NCBI RefSeq assembly: GCF_036370855.1
Contig: NC_088102.1
Coordinates: forward strand, 40,895,835 to 40,959,834
Source of the DNA: Dromaius novaehollandiae
Taxonomy: Eukaryota; Chordata; Aves; Casuariiformes; Dromaiidae
Direction of reading: 5' to 3'
DNA: 64,000 nucleotides
This document shows, one piece after another, positions 12,230 through 23,150 of this stretch. Each line of letters opens with the position of its first letter. The first letter of the stretch is position 1. Made by a program: the position numbers and the translations under genes. Under the pieces are notes generated by a model that did not search any database, was not told the DNA's origin, and worked only from the letters and a program-made list of their open reading frames with translations.

Positions 12230-12420
12230 CCCTTGCGAGGGCGTAGTGCCAAGGCTGGCCGCTGTCGCAGGATTTCCAGCTGTGGGAAGCGCCCGGGGAG
12301 CCTTGGTGGGCCGCACTGGCTGCAGGGGAGCTGCAGGCTTCCCCGTGCCAGGCAGCAGCCCCGGAGGTGAGCGCCAGGGGCGTTCGCTGGGAGACTGCAG
12401 AAGCTCTCTCCAGTCGTGCC
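12230..12420. other. CpG-enriched patch
   Basis: About 12 CpG in 190 bp by hand count, including GCGCCCGGGG and GGGGCGTTCGC. The plus strand carries a donor-like GGAG/GTGAGCG near 12365, but there is no matching acceptor or recognisable translation, so it is not called an exon. It may be a regulatory islet. Confidence 0.35.
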
Positions 12421-12929
12421 AGATTCGCAAACACCCAAGGCAAAAGCACAAAAACTCTCCCTCATGATATTTCCAAAAGCTGCAAGCCCTGCTCCAGCTG
12501 GTTTCATCAGGGCATTGCCTGACCAACACCGCATTCATAAGCGCCCCAAATACACTGGAGACATGTGGAGACCTTTCACATTCTGTATGAAAGAGAAAGC
12601 AGCACACAGCACAGGCCAGAGACAAAAGCCCAGGCCCAGCAGGATGCGAAGAAACAGTGAAATCACCAGACATAAGCTCAGAGATGATGTGCTAATCCTA
12701 TGTGCCTGAAATCGTGAGGTGGAAGGGAAGAGACTTTTTTCTGCATACCCTTTTTTCAAGGAACAGTAGCCTCAGTTTAACTGATGGACTTAAAGGGTCT
12801 GATAGGGCTTCTTCCTGCCTTCAGAGGGGTTACGGCTTCGCGTAGAGGCATATAAAACCAGAGACTGATCAAAGCTGCCATTTTTCATGATAACTTGCTG
12901 GTTCAGAGACACTAGCTGCTCTTCATTCT

Positions 12930-13290
12930 CGTTGTCTCATTGCTAATCACAGCCGGCAACTTTCCTAGCGCTCTCCTAAAGATCGGCTGCATGGATTTTT
13001 TCTTTCCAATTGCATTTCCAGGGATGATAAGAAAGTTGCCACATAAATTAAGGAAGAAGCCTGGAGACTCCAATTCAAAAATAACATAGATGAATTCCTG
13101 AGTGAGAGGGGAAGAAAGAGCACAGCTAAATGCCCTGCCTGTCTGACGGCTTCTCCCTCGCCATGTTCACACCAATTAGCTGTAGCTGCACTGATAGGGT
13201 GGCCAGGAAAGCACCTTTGTGCAGACATGCTAATTTGTTCGCAGATTGTAGAGCACAATTAATAAAAGCACTGCTCCACGCATTCCTGAA
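12930..13290. promoter_or_regulatory. Candidate conserved non-coding element
   Basis: This is a non-repetitive block with many homeodomain-type and related words: GCTAATCAC, CCAATTAGCTG, TGCTAATTTG and CACAATTAATAAAAG. It also has E-box-like words and no credible reading frame. The texture, mixed composition with ATTA-core clusters and no simple repeats, is what deeply conserved enhancers often look like. Conservation cannot be tested from one sequence, so this is inference only. Confidence 0.22.
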
Positions 13291-13949
13291 AACAAAGAAC
13301 TAACGTGCAAACATTCAGAGGCACAAAACCTGAAAAGGGTACGCACATGGCTGGATCAAACGCAAGCTGGATTTAGGGAAGATTTATACCAGTCACCCGG
13401 CTCTTGTGGTCAGGATCATTGGGCACTATAAATTTAAGTCCTTGTTCTGCCATTCAAAACTTTACACTACCAGTATAAAATAAGCAGAGAGGAGAATAAA
13501 CTTTTAAAGGCAGGAGAAAGAAGTGCATGAGACTTGTGTTTAAGCCCAGGAGAAACAAACCAAGAGCATTACAGAAAGTCCTAATGTCAGTGCAGAGTGG
13601 AAAGAGGGCAAGGAAAAAAAATCCATCTTCATAATAAAATGCTGGATTTAGCTGTGATGGGTGGATGGAGAGTCAGGTTCCTATTTCTCTACTCCCTCCC
13701 TGCTCTTTCGCCTTTGTTATCTTAAATATTGGGGCTTTTATTAAAGGACAGGAGCAAGCAGAAATTAAATGCTCACTCTCAAAATGAAGCTGACATGAGC
13801 CTCTGGCTTTGAGGACGGATTAGTTCTGAAGGCATGAAATGCACAAAATGAGGCTGGTGAGGGCTGGCAATGGAATTCCCAGTAGGGACAGGTTCCTTTA
13901 AAACACAGATTAAACAGGGAGAAAATGCACAGCATATGAATATGAATTG

Positions 13950-14065
13950 ATGCTGGGCCTAGCCTGGTCTCGCTTCATTTGATAAAGCGCATTTCCTTAT
14001 TGCATGTCAATTATTTACATGATTTAAATATGTATCAGCAGATGAACATGTCAGCACTGCAACAG
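13950..14065. promoter_or_regulatory. Candidate conserved non-coding element
   Basis: A short block around CTTCATTTGATAAAGCGCAT, TTGCATGTCAATTATTTACA and CATGATTTAAATATG. It combines octamer/forkhead-like and homeobox-like words in non-repetitive DNA. The call rests on sequence texture alone. Confidence 0.2.
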
Positions 14066-17000
14066 ATACATAGATCCACACACGAACACACACATGCTGT
14101 CTAAGCACATAGACTGTGCCTTCAGGAAAGGATGTGCACACAAGACCATTGGGCAGCTAATAAGTACGAGGACACTATTGCACTCAGTGAGCCATGGGTA
14201 ACAAGCACCCCTTTAACTGGTCCCTAACGCATTCGTAGCGCTGCCCTTTTATACAAGCCAGTTTTCCTCAGGATAATTTGAATTCAGGCTTTGCTTAGCA
14301 CCGCGGGAATGTCAGCGCCTGGCAGGAGCCGCGCGCCTTGCCTGCGCATGTGCTAATCTCCGGTACGTGGGACTGCTTGTCTGCGAGATAGTTATTATTC
14401 TTCCTTTCATCCACACAAGTTCACAGCAAAGGAAACACAGGAGCACTACATCTAAACTGGATAAAATCCTTGTGCCCAGCAATTCTCCAAAGTTAGTGCT
14501 ATTAGTAAAGACGTTAGCTGCTGATATCGCACTGTTCGAGCCTCTACCATCATATAAAAATCTGCTCTGAATTCTCCTGAAACAAGATTGTTTTTCTCAC
14601 ATGCATGATTCTCATTCTTACTTGGAGTTTCTGTCCATGGTTTTTGCTCCAGGTATAGGAAGGTCTAGGTACAGCACTGACTTTACAGCAAGTGCTGCCT
14701 CTGAATTCTGTTATTTGCCCCCAACTCATAAAAAGTCAAACCTGTATTTCTGAATACATTGCCCAGGAACCCATCAGAACATGGGCCCAGATTTTGCAGT
14801 TTGACTTAGCTGCATTCTCTGGATACAGATATACTAAGAGTCAAACTTGCCAAGAGCCAGTTGTGCACCTACAACAGCAGGCAGTGACATGCTGGTGGCC
14901 TCTTCCTGAGGAATGCCTCGTTCAGAAGTCCTGCTGCTGAAGGGCAGACCACCTCTGGAAACACTGAAGGCTTGGACACGGGTGGACTATGGATGTTTAT
15001 GCAGCTAGGAAGAGAAAACTGGATCCAGCTAAGCTTTACTCAGTGTCTTTCCTCTGCCCTCATCTCCTCCCAGCTCTGAGAAGGTCTAGAACAAGAGATG
15101 TTAACTGGTTTAGCTCTGGAGAAAGGTTCCTAAAAAGCACAGGTAGGACTGGGTATAACATGTAATTTTACTGATGTATTATAGTTTCATTAACAACACT
15201 TCAGCCGGAAGAGAAAGCTTTAATCAGCCTCCTGCCCTCTTTGGGGAGTGGAAAAGTGAAAAACAAACTAAGCATTTCTCTTAGCACGAAATTTGATAGG
15301 TCAGATGATTTTTGGCAGGTGTAAAACAGCATAGCAGAATCAATGGCAGTACTCCAATATAAACCAGCTGAGAACCTTAACGGAAGAACTGACCAAGGCA
15401 GTTACATATACCCTCCTGTGCTCTTGGCCTGGTGCTGCCCCCGGAAAATTTCCAAAAGCCATTTTTATCTTTCAACAATAATATGAGGGATGATGTTCCA
15501 TGAGCAGCAGAAGAAGCAGACCATTGTTTTCTACAGCTTTGTATAACTTAGTAGGATTCTCCCATGTCTTTAAGGTGCCAATCACAAGTTTCCATTCAGC
15601 TAGGGCATTCGTAGTCTTTCTCTTACATTCACTAGGGTTTAATATGGTGTAACATCAAGCTGTGTCCTGTCCTTCAGGAGAGACTAACAAGGTGTTTCTC
15701 ACTCCTTTTCTGCATGCTTATCTGCGTGTTTTCATGGAGTTTATAAAAATCTAATACCTATATGGTTTTATCATAGTTGGCTGAAATGACCAAGGAGTTT
15801 AGAAAGCACTAGTTGGAGGCAGATGATAGCATGACTGCACCAGTGTTCATTCCTTCAGAAGCTGGGCTAAAAGCAGACAGAGAATAAAACAGAAGTTATT
15901 AACATAATATCAATAAGACAGGCAGATGGCCATAAACACCCCCATCATCACATTTGCTTCCAGAGAGACAGGGACCCTCCATTTTTTCACTCTGCCCTGT
16001 TAGAGCAACCTGAAAACAATAGGGGAGGGCAAGTCTCTGGACTGCTGGGGAAAAATTTTGAACTACAATTCTTCATCTGACAAAGCCTAATTTCCCCTTC
16101 CCTTTTTGTTTTTGACTCAGCAGACATCAAGACAGCTCTGTTCATCTGCATCTGGCTGGGGTGCCAGCAGCAGATACTGTCAGCACAGCCCAGGGAAAGG
16201 CATTGTTTCCTCCAACTATGGCTGCAGGAGCAGCATGGGGAGCAGCCAGCCTTCCTCTACCAACACAGCAAAACCAAGAAAACATTGCATAATATGTATA
16301 TGTGATTTGCATAATTGATGCAAGCAACATCCCACTATACATCCCCCTCTCCCTACAGTCAGTTTATCTTCCTTCCCTATCCCCATCATGCAGTCCCCTC
16401 TCTCCCATTTTCCAGCCTCTTAGTCTTCCTCCTACTCTCCTGTTCCCCTTCCTCACTCCCACCCAGACCATCAGCTTCTCTTCCACCAAGAACCTGGTGC
16501 CTCCACAGCATCTCTCCATCTCTTTGTTCTTCCAGCCACCCACCATTCATGGGTAGAAGACAGTCTGGGGGAGAAGATGGACATTTAACTGGCTAAAACA
16601 TGGAGGAGGAGAGAAACCTTCAGCCACAATCATTATCCACCCAAGCAGCCTGCCACAAACCCCAAGTTAAATAGCAGGGAAATCAGTTGCCAAAGAAACT
16701 CACCTGGAGGCTGAAACCACTAATCAGCTGAAGATCCCGATCACATGTGGCATCTCAAGACAAAAGGCCTTGACTAGGACTGAGCACTCCAGCTAGCCAC
16801 ATAAGAGGCCACTGTCCCCAGGCACAGGCACAGGACACTGAGGCAGGCTATCACGCTTCCCTGAAGGCACCACAGTGAGCATTGTATGCACTAGCCTGAG
16901 GAAAGAGGTGCAAATAGGAGGCAGTAGGAGCTGGCAGCAGACTGTGAAAGGAAGTAGTGTCAAGGCAATAGCAGAAAGACTTGAAGAATGGTTAGGAGTC

Positions 17001-18200
17001 TGGACTACAAAAAAACACCCTAATTCCAACCACAGTCAAGATACAATGGCCCAGGCAGCACTTACTGGGTGAAATTTTTCTAACAAGTAACAACAGCAGC
17101 AGCATTTATGCTTTAAAGTCTATGCAGTTTACTGGCAGATTAGATATGGAGCCAATAAGCATCTCTAAATCTCCATCTCTGTTAACATACATCTTTATCT
17201 GCCGGTGCTCAGAGCCTGCAAGCAGCTGGTACATACCCATGTGTTGCACTGACATCTGTCCATGGCTGCTACCTTCAGCTCAAGAACCTCGGCTCTCATT
17301 TATAAATAATTGCCTGACCAGCTGTTGGCAGGCACAGGGACAAGGACTGAGAGGTCACAAACAGAGCACATGGAGAGACGCCTGCAGAGTGTGGCCAAGT
17401 ACCTGAGGCATGTGGACCCCTCCAGGCCTCTTACTGGGGGGAAAACCAACTGCCCAGGGTGGTAACTGGGCAGCCATGTGCTCAGCTCTCCTATTCCTCA
17501 TTTGGGTGGCACAATCAGCATTATTGCAGGTGCTGGCACAAGAAGGTGGCCTCAGGGCTCTGCCGCACAGGAGATGAGCCTCCTAGCATGGTCCTGGGCC
17601 ATGCCTACCTCTCTGCGGGGAGCAGCAGTGGTGGAGCCCCAGAAACACGCACCAGGACAGCCTGGCGCGTCCATGAGGGGTGGCTTGTGCGGCAGCCGAC
17701 ATGGAGGGAGGTTGGTCTGCGGTGCCGAGAACTGCCCTTTTCTCTTTCCTCCCTGCCTGAGCTCCCCAGTAGCAAGAACAGAAGATCTCCACCAAAGAAT
17801 GAAATTCAGCATCTACTTTTCTCCTCACCAGTCTGAACTTCCCTCAGTTCAGACCAGCTTGATCTCCTCTGTGGCCTTTTTTCTTTCTTCTTTCTTCTAA
17901 AAGCACTCATTAATCTCCCGCTGCTCAGGGAAGCTGCTGCTGCTGGCCAGGCAGCAAGTAGGGCCTCAGAGCATTTTTCTGATGCACTCAAGGGGTGAGA
18001 GAGCGGGGCACTGAGCAAGACTGGCCTGCGGCCCATGGCCCACATTTTGGGGAGGAGCCCGCAGGCCGGGGGATTTGCTAGGCAGAAGATCCTTGTTGCT
18101 GAATTCCTCCCTTCCAGCCAGGACACGACACTGCTAGGGGCTGGCTACCTAAGCCATGCCAGATGCTGCCCAGCAGCTCAGCCCACACCTCAGACTATCA
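14066..18200. other. Intergenic, no supported gene
   Basis: No coding exon, RNA gene or recognisable repeat is supported here. The region around 16320-16550 is strongly pyrimidine-rich (C/T) on the plus strand, which explains the low-complexity open frames there. Confidence 0.5.
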
Positions 18201-18214
18201 AAAGCATTAGGAAT

Positions 18215-18425
18215 TAAATAAACCGTCATAAAGAAGCCCAGCATTTAAGCAAATAATTCTCTCAGAATAACAGGCAGGCTTTTCCACATGAAGCAGAGCT
18301 GACACCTGACTCTTCGCCTGGCTTCTCCCAGGAGAACATTTTAATGAGGCCCAGAGCTGTAATATCACACAGAGAGCATTAACAATGCTAATTACCTTAA
18401 GTTTAGCCCATGAATACTCAACCGA
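18215..18425. promoter_or_regulatory. Candidate conserved non-coding element
   Basis: Non-repetitive block with AACCGTCATAAAG, CATTTTAATGAGGCCC, CATTAACAATGCTAATTACC and similar ATTA/TAAT-core words in close spacing. There is no coding signal. Enhancer-like texture is the only evidence. Confidence 0.22.
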
Positions 18426-19169
18426 CCATACCTTGGAGACGAATTGTTGTTTTGGCCCAAATGAAGCACCGATGGCTCACAAAGAGAGTCAAGGCTTGTG
18501 AGAGCATCAGACACAAGGCATTAGGCACACAAACCTGGCAAGGGGCCCTCCACAGCAGAGCTGTTAAATAAAAGAGGTGCCTGGACAGAAGGCAAATCTG
18601 AAATTGCAGAGAGAAATTGCCCTGAGGTGGCCAAATTCCTCCTGAGAAAATACGAAAGGTGTTGATAGGTCCCTTAGCATCATCATAGAAGATCTGTGTG
18701 GAGCATAAAGTTGGGGGTGGGAGGGAGATAAGGGGAGGGCGGTTTTGGAGAAATTCTTCTGCTAGGCAGCCGCAGCTGGCACCAGCTAAGCCTTGGATGT
18801 GCCAGGAGAAGCCAGAAGTCCACACAGACATGCAATGCAGGAACAAGCTCTTGCCTGGAAGAGATCCAAGGCCTTTGCTTCACACCATATGCACAGTCAT
18901 TCTGCAGCTCCAGGTCACCGCTGAGGTGCCCAGGTGTACTAGGATTACTGCTCTGGACTGAACAGCTTTGCCTCCTGCACTGGGCTCACTCACTCAGGCA
19001 TCCAGAGTGTTGGAGCTTAGTCTGCAACACAGTAAATAAAGTGCTGTGTACTTTGCTGCATGTCGCCTCTGCCTTTATCTGCTTATTGCAAACGCTGCAG
19101 GGCACTGTGCGACAAGGGCCATCGTGCAGCTGAAGAGGAGGTTTGGTCTGTCCAGGTGTCTCTCAGAGG

Positions 19170-19345
19170 GAGACGTGAATTTTTAGCAGGCTGTGTTGGT
19201 TAGCTCTAATTGAGCACAAAAACATCACATCGCAGGCAGTAGCCCATTAGCAACACTGTGTGCTGAGGGGCCTTTTAATTATTTTTTTGTTCCCAGAGGA
19301 CTACAGAATGCTATTCGTAAGCATGGAGTGGGAATGCCAATTAGG
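19170..19345. promoter_or_regulatory. Candidate conserved non-coding element
   Basis: Contains GCTCTAATTGAGCAC, AGCCCATTAGCAACA, CCTTTTAATTATTTTTTTG and ATGCCAATTAGGTGG within about 170 bp: four ATTA/AATT-core sites in balanced-composition DNA with no repeat signature. This is inference from texture. Confidence 0.22.
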
Positions 19346-20389
19346 TGGCCTCCAGCCCCTCTAGACAAGGTCCGGTCACATCACCTTGCGTCACAGGCTG
19401 AACCCTGCCCTCCATTTTCTCCCCAAGTCTGCGGTTCTCTGCCGTGAAATATTTATTAAAGGGAGCTGCTGCTGTCGTGAATGTTGAGTCTCCCGTCTCC
19501 TTGCCAAGGTCAGGCTGCCAGGGAGGTACTTTTGCTCTCTGTAGCTTCTCTTCAAGACTGACAGCCCTTTCTTCCCTTCAGCACCAGGCAGGCTGCCTTG
19601 GGGAGGAGGCTCTTTCAGCTCCTACAGATTCACGTTTCCTGGGAAGAAAGTGGTCGTTTAAAAAAATAATTAAAACAGATACTACAAAGCAGTGAACTAG
19701 TGTGGTATCAAAACAGCCATTTGCACTAGGCCCTTTTGGGAGCACATGATAAAAAGCCATTAAATCAATTTCCACTGTTGCAAAAGGCTTCCTTCAATCT
19801 TTGGGATCACTGTCACAGCTCCCCAGGAAGCTCGTGTACATAGGGATGAAATACTGGTCCACAGAAGTGGATGGGAGTTTTGCCATTTGCTTTGTGGTGC
19901 TAGGCTTATACCTACCTGGATTTAGCTGTGGCTGGCTGAGTTTGGGCTTATTGTTTCATACCATTTGGGGGCCAGAAAAAAACCTGAAGCTTCTGCCACA
20001 AGCTGTTGGATAACCTTTTATGAACCCTGCAAAATTAAATAAGCGGGCACAGCACAACTTGATCAAGAAGGAGTATAGTTAAAGTGTCAAAAAATAGATT
20101 TTCCTCCCCTGGTATGGGCATAAACTCAAGCGGTAGGAAAACATACCCAGAATAGTTCTTACCAATGTAAGAACGAAAAGATGCCATAGGGTGCCAGGCC
20201 AGACATCTGGCTGGGGAATTAACTTAGGGGGAGTATTGAGCGCCCGCCTCAGTTTAGTTGCATCATCTCAGCTGCTGGAAGCCCAATGCTTGGGGACTTC
20301 TGGGACTGGAGATGCAGCTGGTTCATAGGGTGGCTGGTTCCTGACAAACCTGCAAACCTGTCTATCGTGCTTTTCTCCATGCCTTTCTC

Positions 20390-21290
20390 AAGTGCATTTG
20401 TACTCTTGGTCCCTGTAATGTCTTGGGGCAGGGCTCCACAATGTAATTAAATATCATGTGGAAAAGGGCATCTTTTTTTAACTTTAAGCTCAGTGCCAGA
20501 TAATTCCACTTAGTGCCCCCTAAGTCCTATGTCATTCATGATTTTTTTAGGCTTCCATCAAACCATCTTTTGCCATCTCTGTTCCCAGCCAAAGAGTCCT
20601 AGTGTATTTATTCTGTCCTCACATGGAGGCGGTCCAATAGCTCTGGTGATTCCTGTCTTTCCTTCATGTGCCTTTCCTAGCTTGCCTATATGCTTTTGGA
20701 TGTGCGCTGTGGTGGAGGTGAAGGTGCAGGGATAGACGGGGTTTGGAGAAGAGGCCAGTGCCGCAAGCAGTATCCAGCACAGGATAGACACAGTGTAGAT
20801 TTATGCAGGGGCCTAATGATGTTTTCTCTTTCCTCCTCTTTTTATCCCCTCCTAATAACTCCTAACATTTTACTTACCTTTTTGACACCTGCTCAGCCTT
20901 GACCTGTCATTTCCTCAGAATTAGCAACAACGATGCTGAGCTCATTTTCCTGTGCAGTGATGGCTAATTTAGAGCCCCTCATTATGCATGTATAATTAGG
21001 GGTTTTTTCCCCTAGAAGCATTACTTTGCATTTATCGACAGCAGATTTCATCTGTCATTTTACTAGCCAGTCACTTATTATTGCGAGAAACTTCTGCAAC
21101 TCTTCGCAGTCAACTTTTGACTACCCAGAATAACTTTTCAATCTCAGTAAACTTTTCATCTCACTTTTCATCCTCTTTTCCAAAGCATTTGTAAATAGGT
21201 TAAAAAACACAAGTTCAGCTTAGATCTCTGGGTGATTTTCCTCTTCTATGAAAACGTACCATTTATTTATACCTTTATACTATTACAGCT
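20390..21290 (-). repeat. Ancient CR1-type LINE, about 0.9 kb
   Basis: On the plus strand the landmarks come in the order expected for the reverse complement of an amniote CR1: a 'caatgtaattaa' region, 'cctaatgatgttttctctttcc', 'cctaacattttacttacctttttgac', 'atgtataattagggg', 'agcattactttgcatttatc', 'tttcatctgtcattttac', 'aactcttcgcagtcaacttt' and 'tccaaagcatttgtaaatagg'. The LINE therefore lies on the minus strand. Its reverse-transcriptase frame is not intact. The divergence is large, implying an old insertion, consistent with a bird-lineage relic. The consensus is from memory, not alignment. Confidence 0.75.
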
Positions 21291-22890
21291 GCAACTTCTC
21301 TACGGCTTTTATTGGAACCACCACATTTGCAATCACACTACTGGTCAATATAGCTGTACCAGAAAAGGTTTTACATGTATACAGACCTTACAGAAATAAA
21401 AAACAGCAGCGATCCCATTTTTGGATACATTCCTTACTGCTAAGGAAGGGCCTGTTTATGATCTGTTTCTGTATTATCTTTTACATCCCCGCCACTACAT
21501 TTAGTCACTGTATTTAGTGTGCAATATATCTTTTTTTTATATGGATCACAACTTCAAAGTTTGTTAAGCTGTTCCAGAGCCTATCGCTGATAAAATCCTC
21601 ATCTGGATTCAAGACATTAGCAGAGAGACTAACTCCTCTAGTCTCTGGCACCAAGGCAACATACTGTCATAATTCCATAGGAAACCAGGTCCTTTGCTCG
21701 TGGAGCTAATTGCGCCTGCATGGGGCACCTGAACATGGCTGTGGGCAGTAGGAAAGCCAGTGATGGTTTAGTGTTGTTCCTCTGCTCAGCTTTACTTGAT
21801 TTTTCTCTCAGGATTATAAGAAGCTGGGGAGGCAAAGCAGCTACCGGGAAGATAACAGCTGCTAAAAACACAGGCTTCTGTTTTTCACTTTGAGCTGTGC
21901 ATACCATGTAGAGTTAAAAAAATAGTGCTCAGAATAATTTAAAGCAGAAATCTGTTACGTTCCTTCAAAATTACCCGTGCTTGGTTTAATAGATGCTAGA
22001 TTAATTGCGTGCTGTCTGAGAGCTTTTGTTCCTCTCTGGAGTGGCTGTAGTCTGTGCCACAGAGGTGAATGCTACTCTACTGTATGGCAAATTTGACATT
22101 GAAGGGCTCTTTGTAGAAATAAGACTGCCATTCTCTCCCATTGTCCCTTTGATTTAACAGTGCCAGCAAAAGAGACAGTTCTGATGGTTGTTTTCATATT
22201 ATGGGCATCTGGCTACTAAGAACTGGGCTGAGATCACCAAATCACAAGCTGCTTTAGAGAAGTCTGTTTACGTGCTCTGATCCCACAGTGATGTGATCCA
22301 GAAAAGTGTTTAGATATGCACATTTCATACATGGGCCAGTGAAAGGAAAACAATTTCTGGGATGTGTGGTAAGGACCATGTGTTGCCTGTGTCTGTAGCA
22401 TGCAGTTTTCTAATGCCATTCTTCCATTACCCAAGCCCACATATTTCCAGTACTCTTGAAATAATTCTGGCATGTAGAAGCTTTTCCTCCACTTCTCCAT
22501 CGACAGACTCCCAATGACTTCTAAGGTACTTTGTGATAAAAATAAAGAAACTCTAACATAGAGATAGATTCATTCACGAACTCCTCCTCAGTTACCGCCT
22601 CTGCTGTAACATCTCATGTCTGCGTGAATCATCACTTAGCAATGGCTCAGCGTTCCCACAAACACTTGGGGTTTGTCCAGCCTAAGCTTCAGTCTCAGGG
22701 AAAGCTTTAGTTGCTTTACTTGGAGTATTGGAGTAGGTTACTGACATCTTCTGTTTGTTGAATAAACTTCAACATCCGGAGTCCTGCGCCAGATTTTGAC
22801 CATCTCTTTTTGTTAGTACCAAAGCAAACTCCTGGAGAGAGCTCTTACATCATTTTCCATACAGATGTTTAGACATACAACAAAGGATAC
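21291..22890. other. Intergenic, no supported gene
   Basis: No gene supported. The first part may continue the CR1 relic with disruption. The remainder has only short chance frames. Confidence 0.45.
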
Positions 22891-22894
22891 AGGC

Positions 22895-23150
22895 ACATTT
22901 TTCCTTGTATTTTTAATTGAAGTGCTTTAATATATAAAAAAGTACATACAAGTTCTAAACTCCTGTTTTCTGTAATCGTTAACACTTTTTTCTAAGTTGC
23001 AACAGAAAGCTACGTAGGTAGTCAACACTGCTAACAAACTACAGTACAAGTTACTAATAACAGTACAAGATGCTTGGAATACATTCTTGCAAATGTGTAT
23101 GAATACCAAAGAAATCCTGCAAAGCTGAGAGGTTCCAGCACACATGGCCT
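22895..23150 (-). terminator. Poly(A)-site-like transcript end on the minus strand
   Basis: Read on the minus strand this has the full arrangement of a vertebrate cleavage/polyadenylation site. A UGUA-containing upstream stretch (TTGTATGTACTTTTTT) comes first, then two ATTAAA hexamers (22926-22931 and 22912-22917), then a GU/U-rich tract (TGTGCCTGTATCC, TTTGTTGTATGTC). The 250 bp before it are U-rich and UTR-like. No coding exon can be tied to it. It might be a very distal DPF3 site, about 15 kb past the stop codon, or the end of a separate non-coding RNA. Confidence 0.4.

Noticed and set aside
12146-12673. 175-codon open frame on the minus strand
   Set aside because: It overlaps a GC-enriched patch with frames open on both strands; no motif or splice support.
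18418-18846. 142-codon minus-strand frame
   Set aside because: It contains an acceptor-like TTTTCTCAG but has no matching donor or known motif, and it begins next to a conserved-element-like block; treated as chance.
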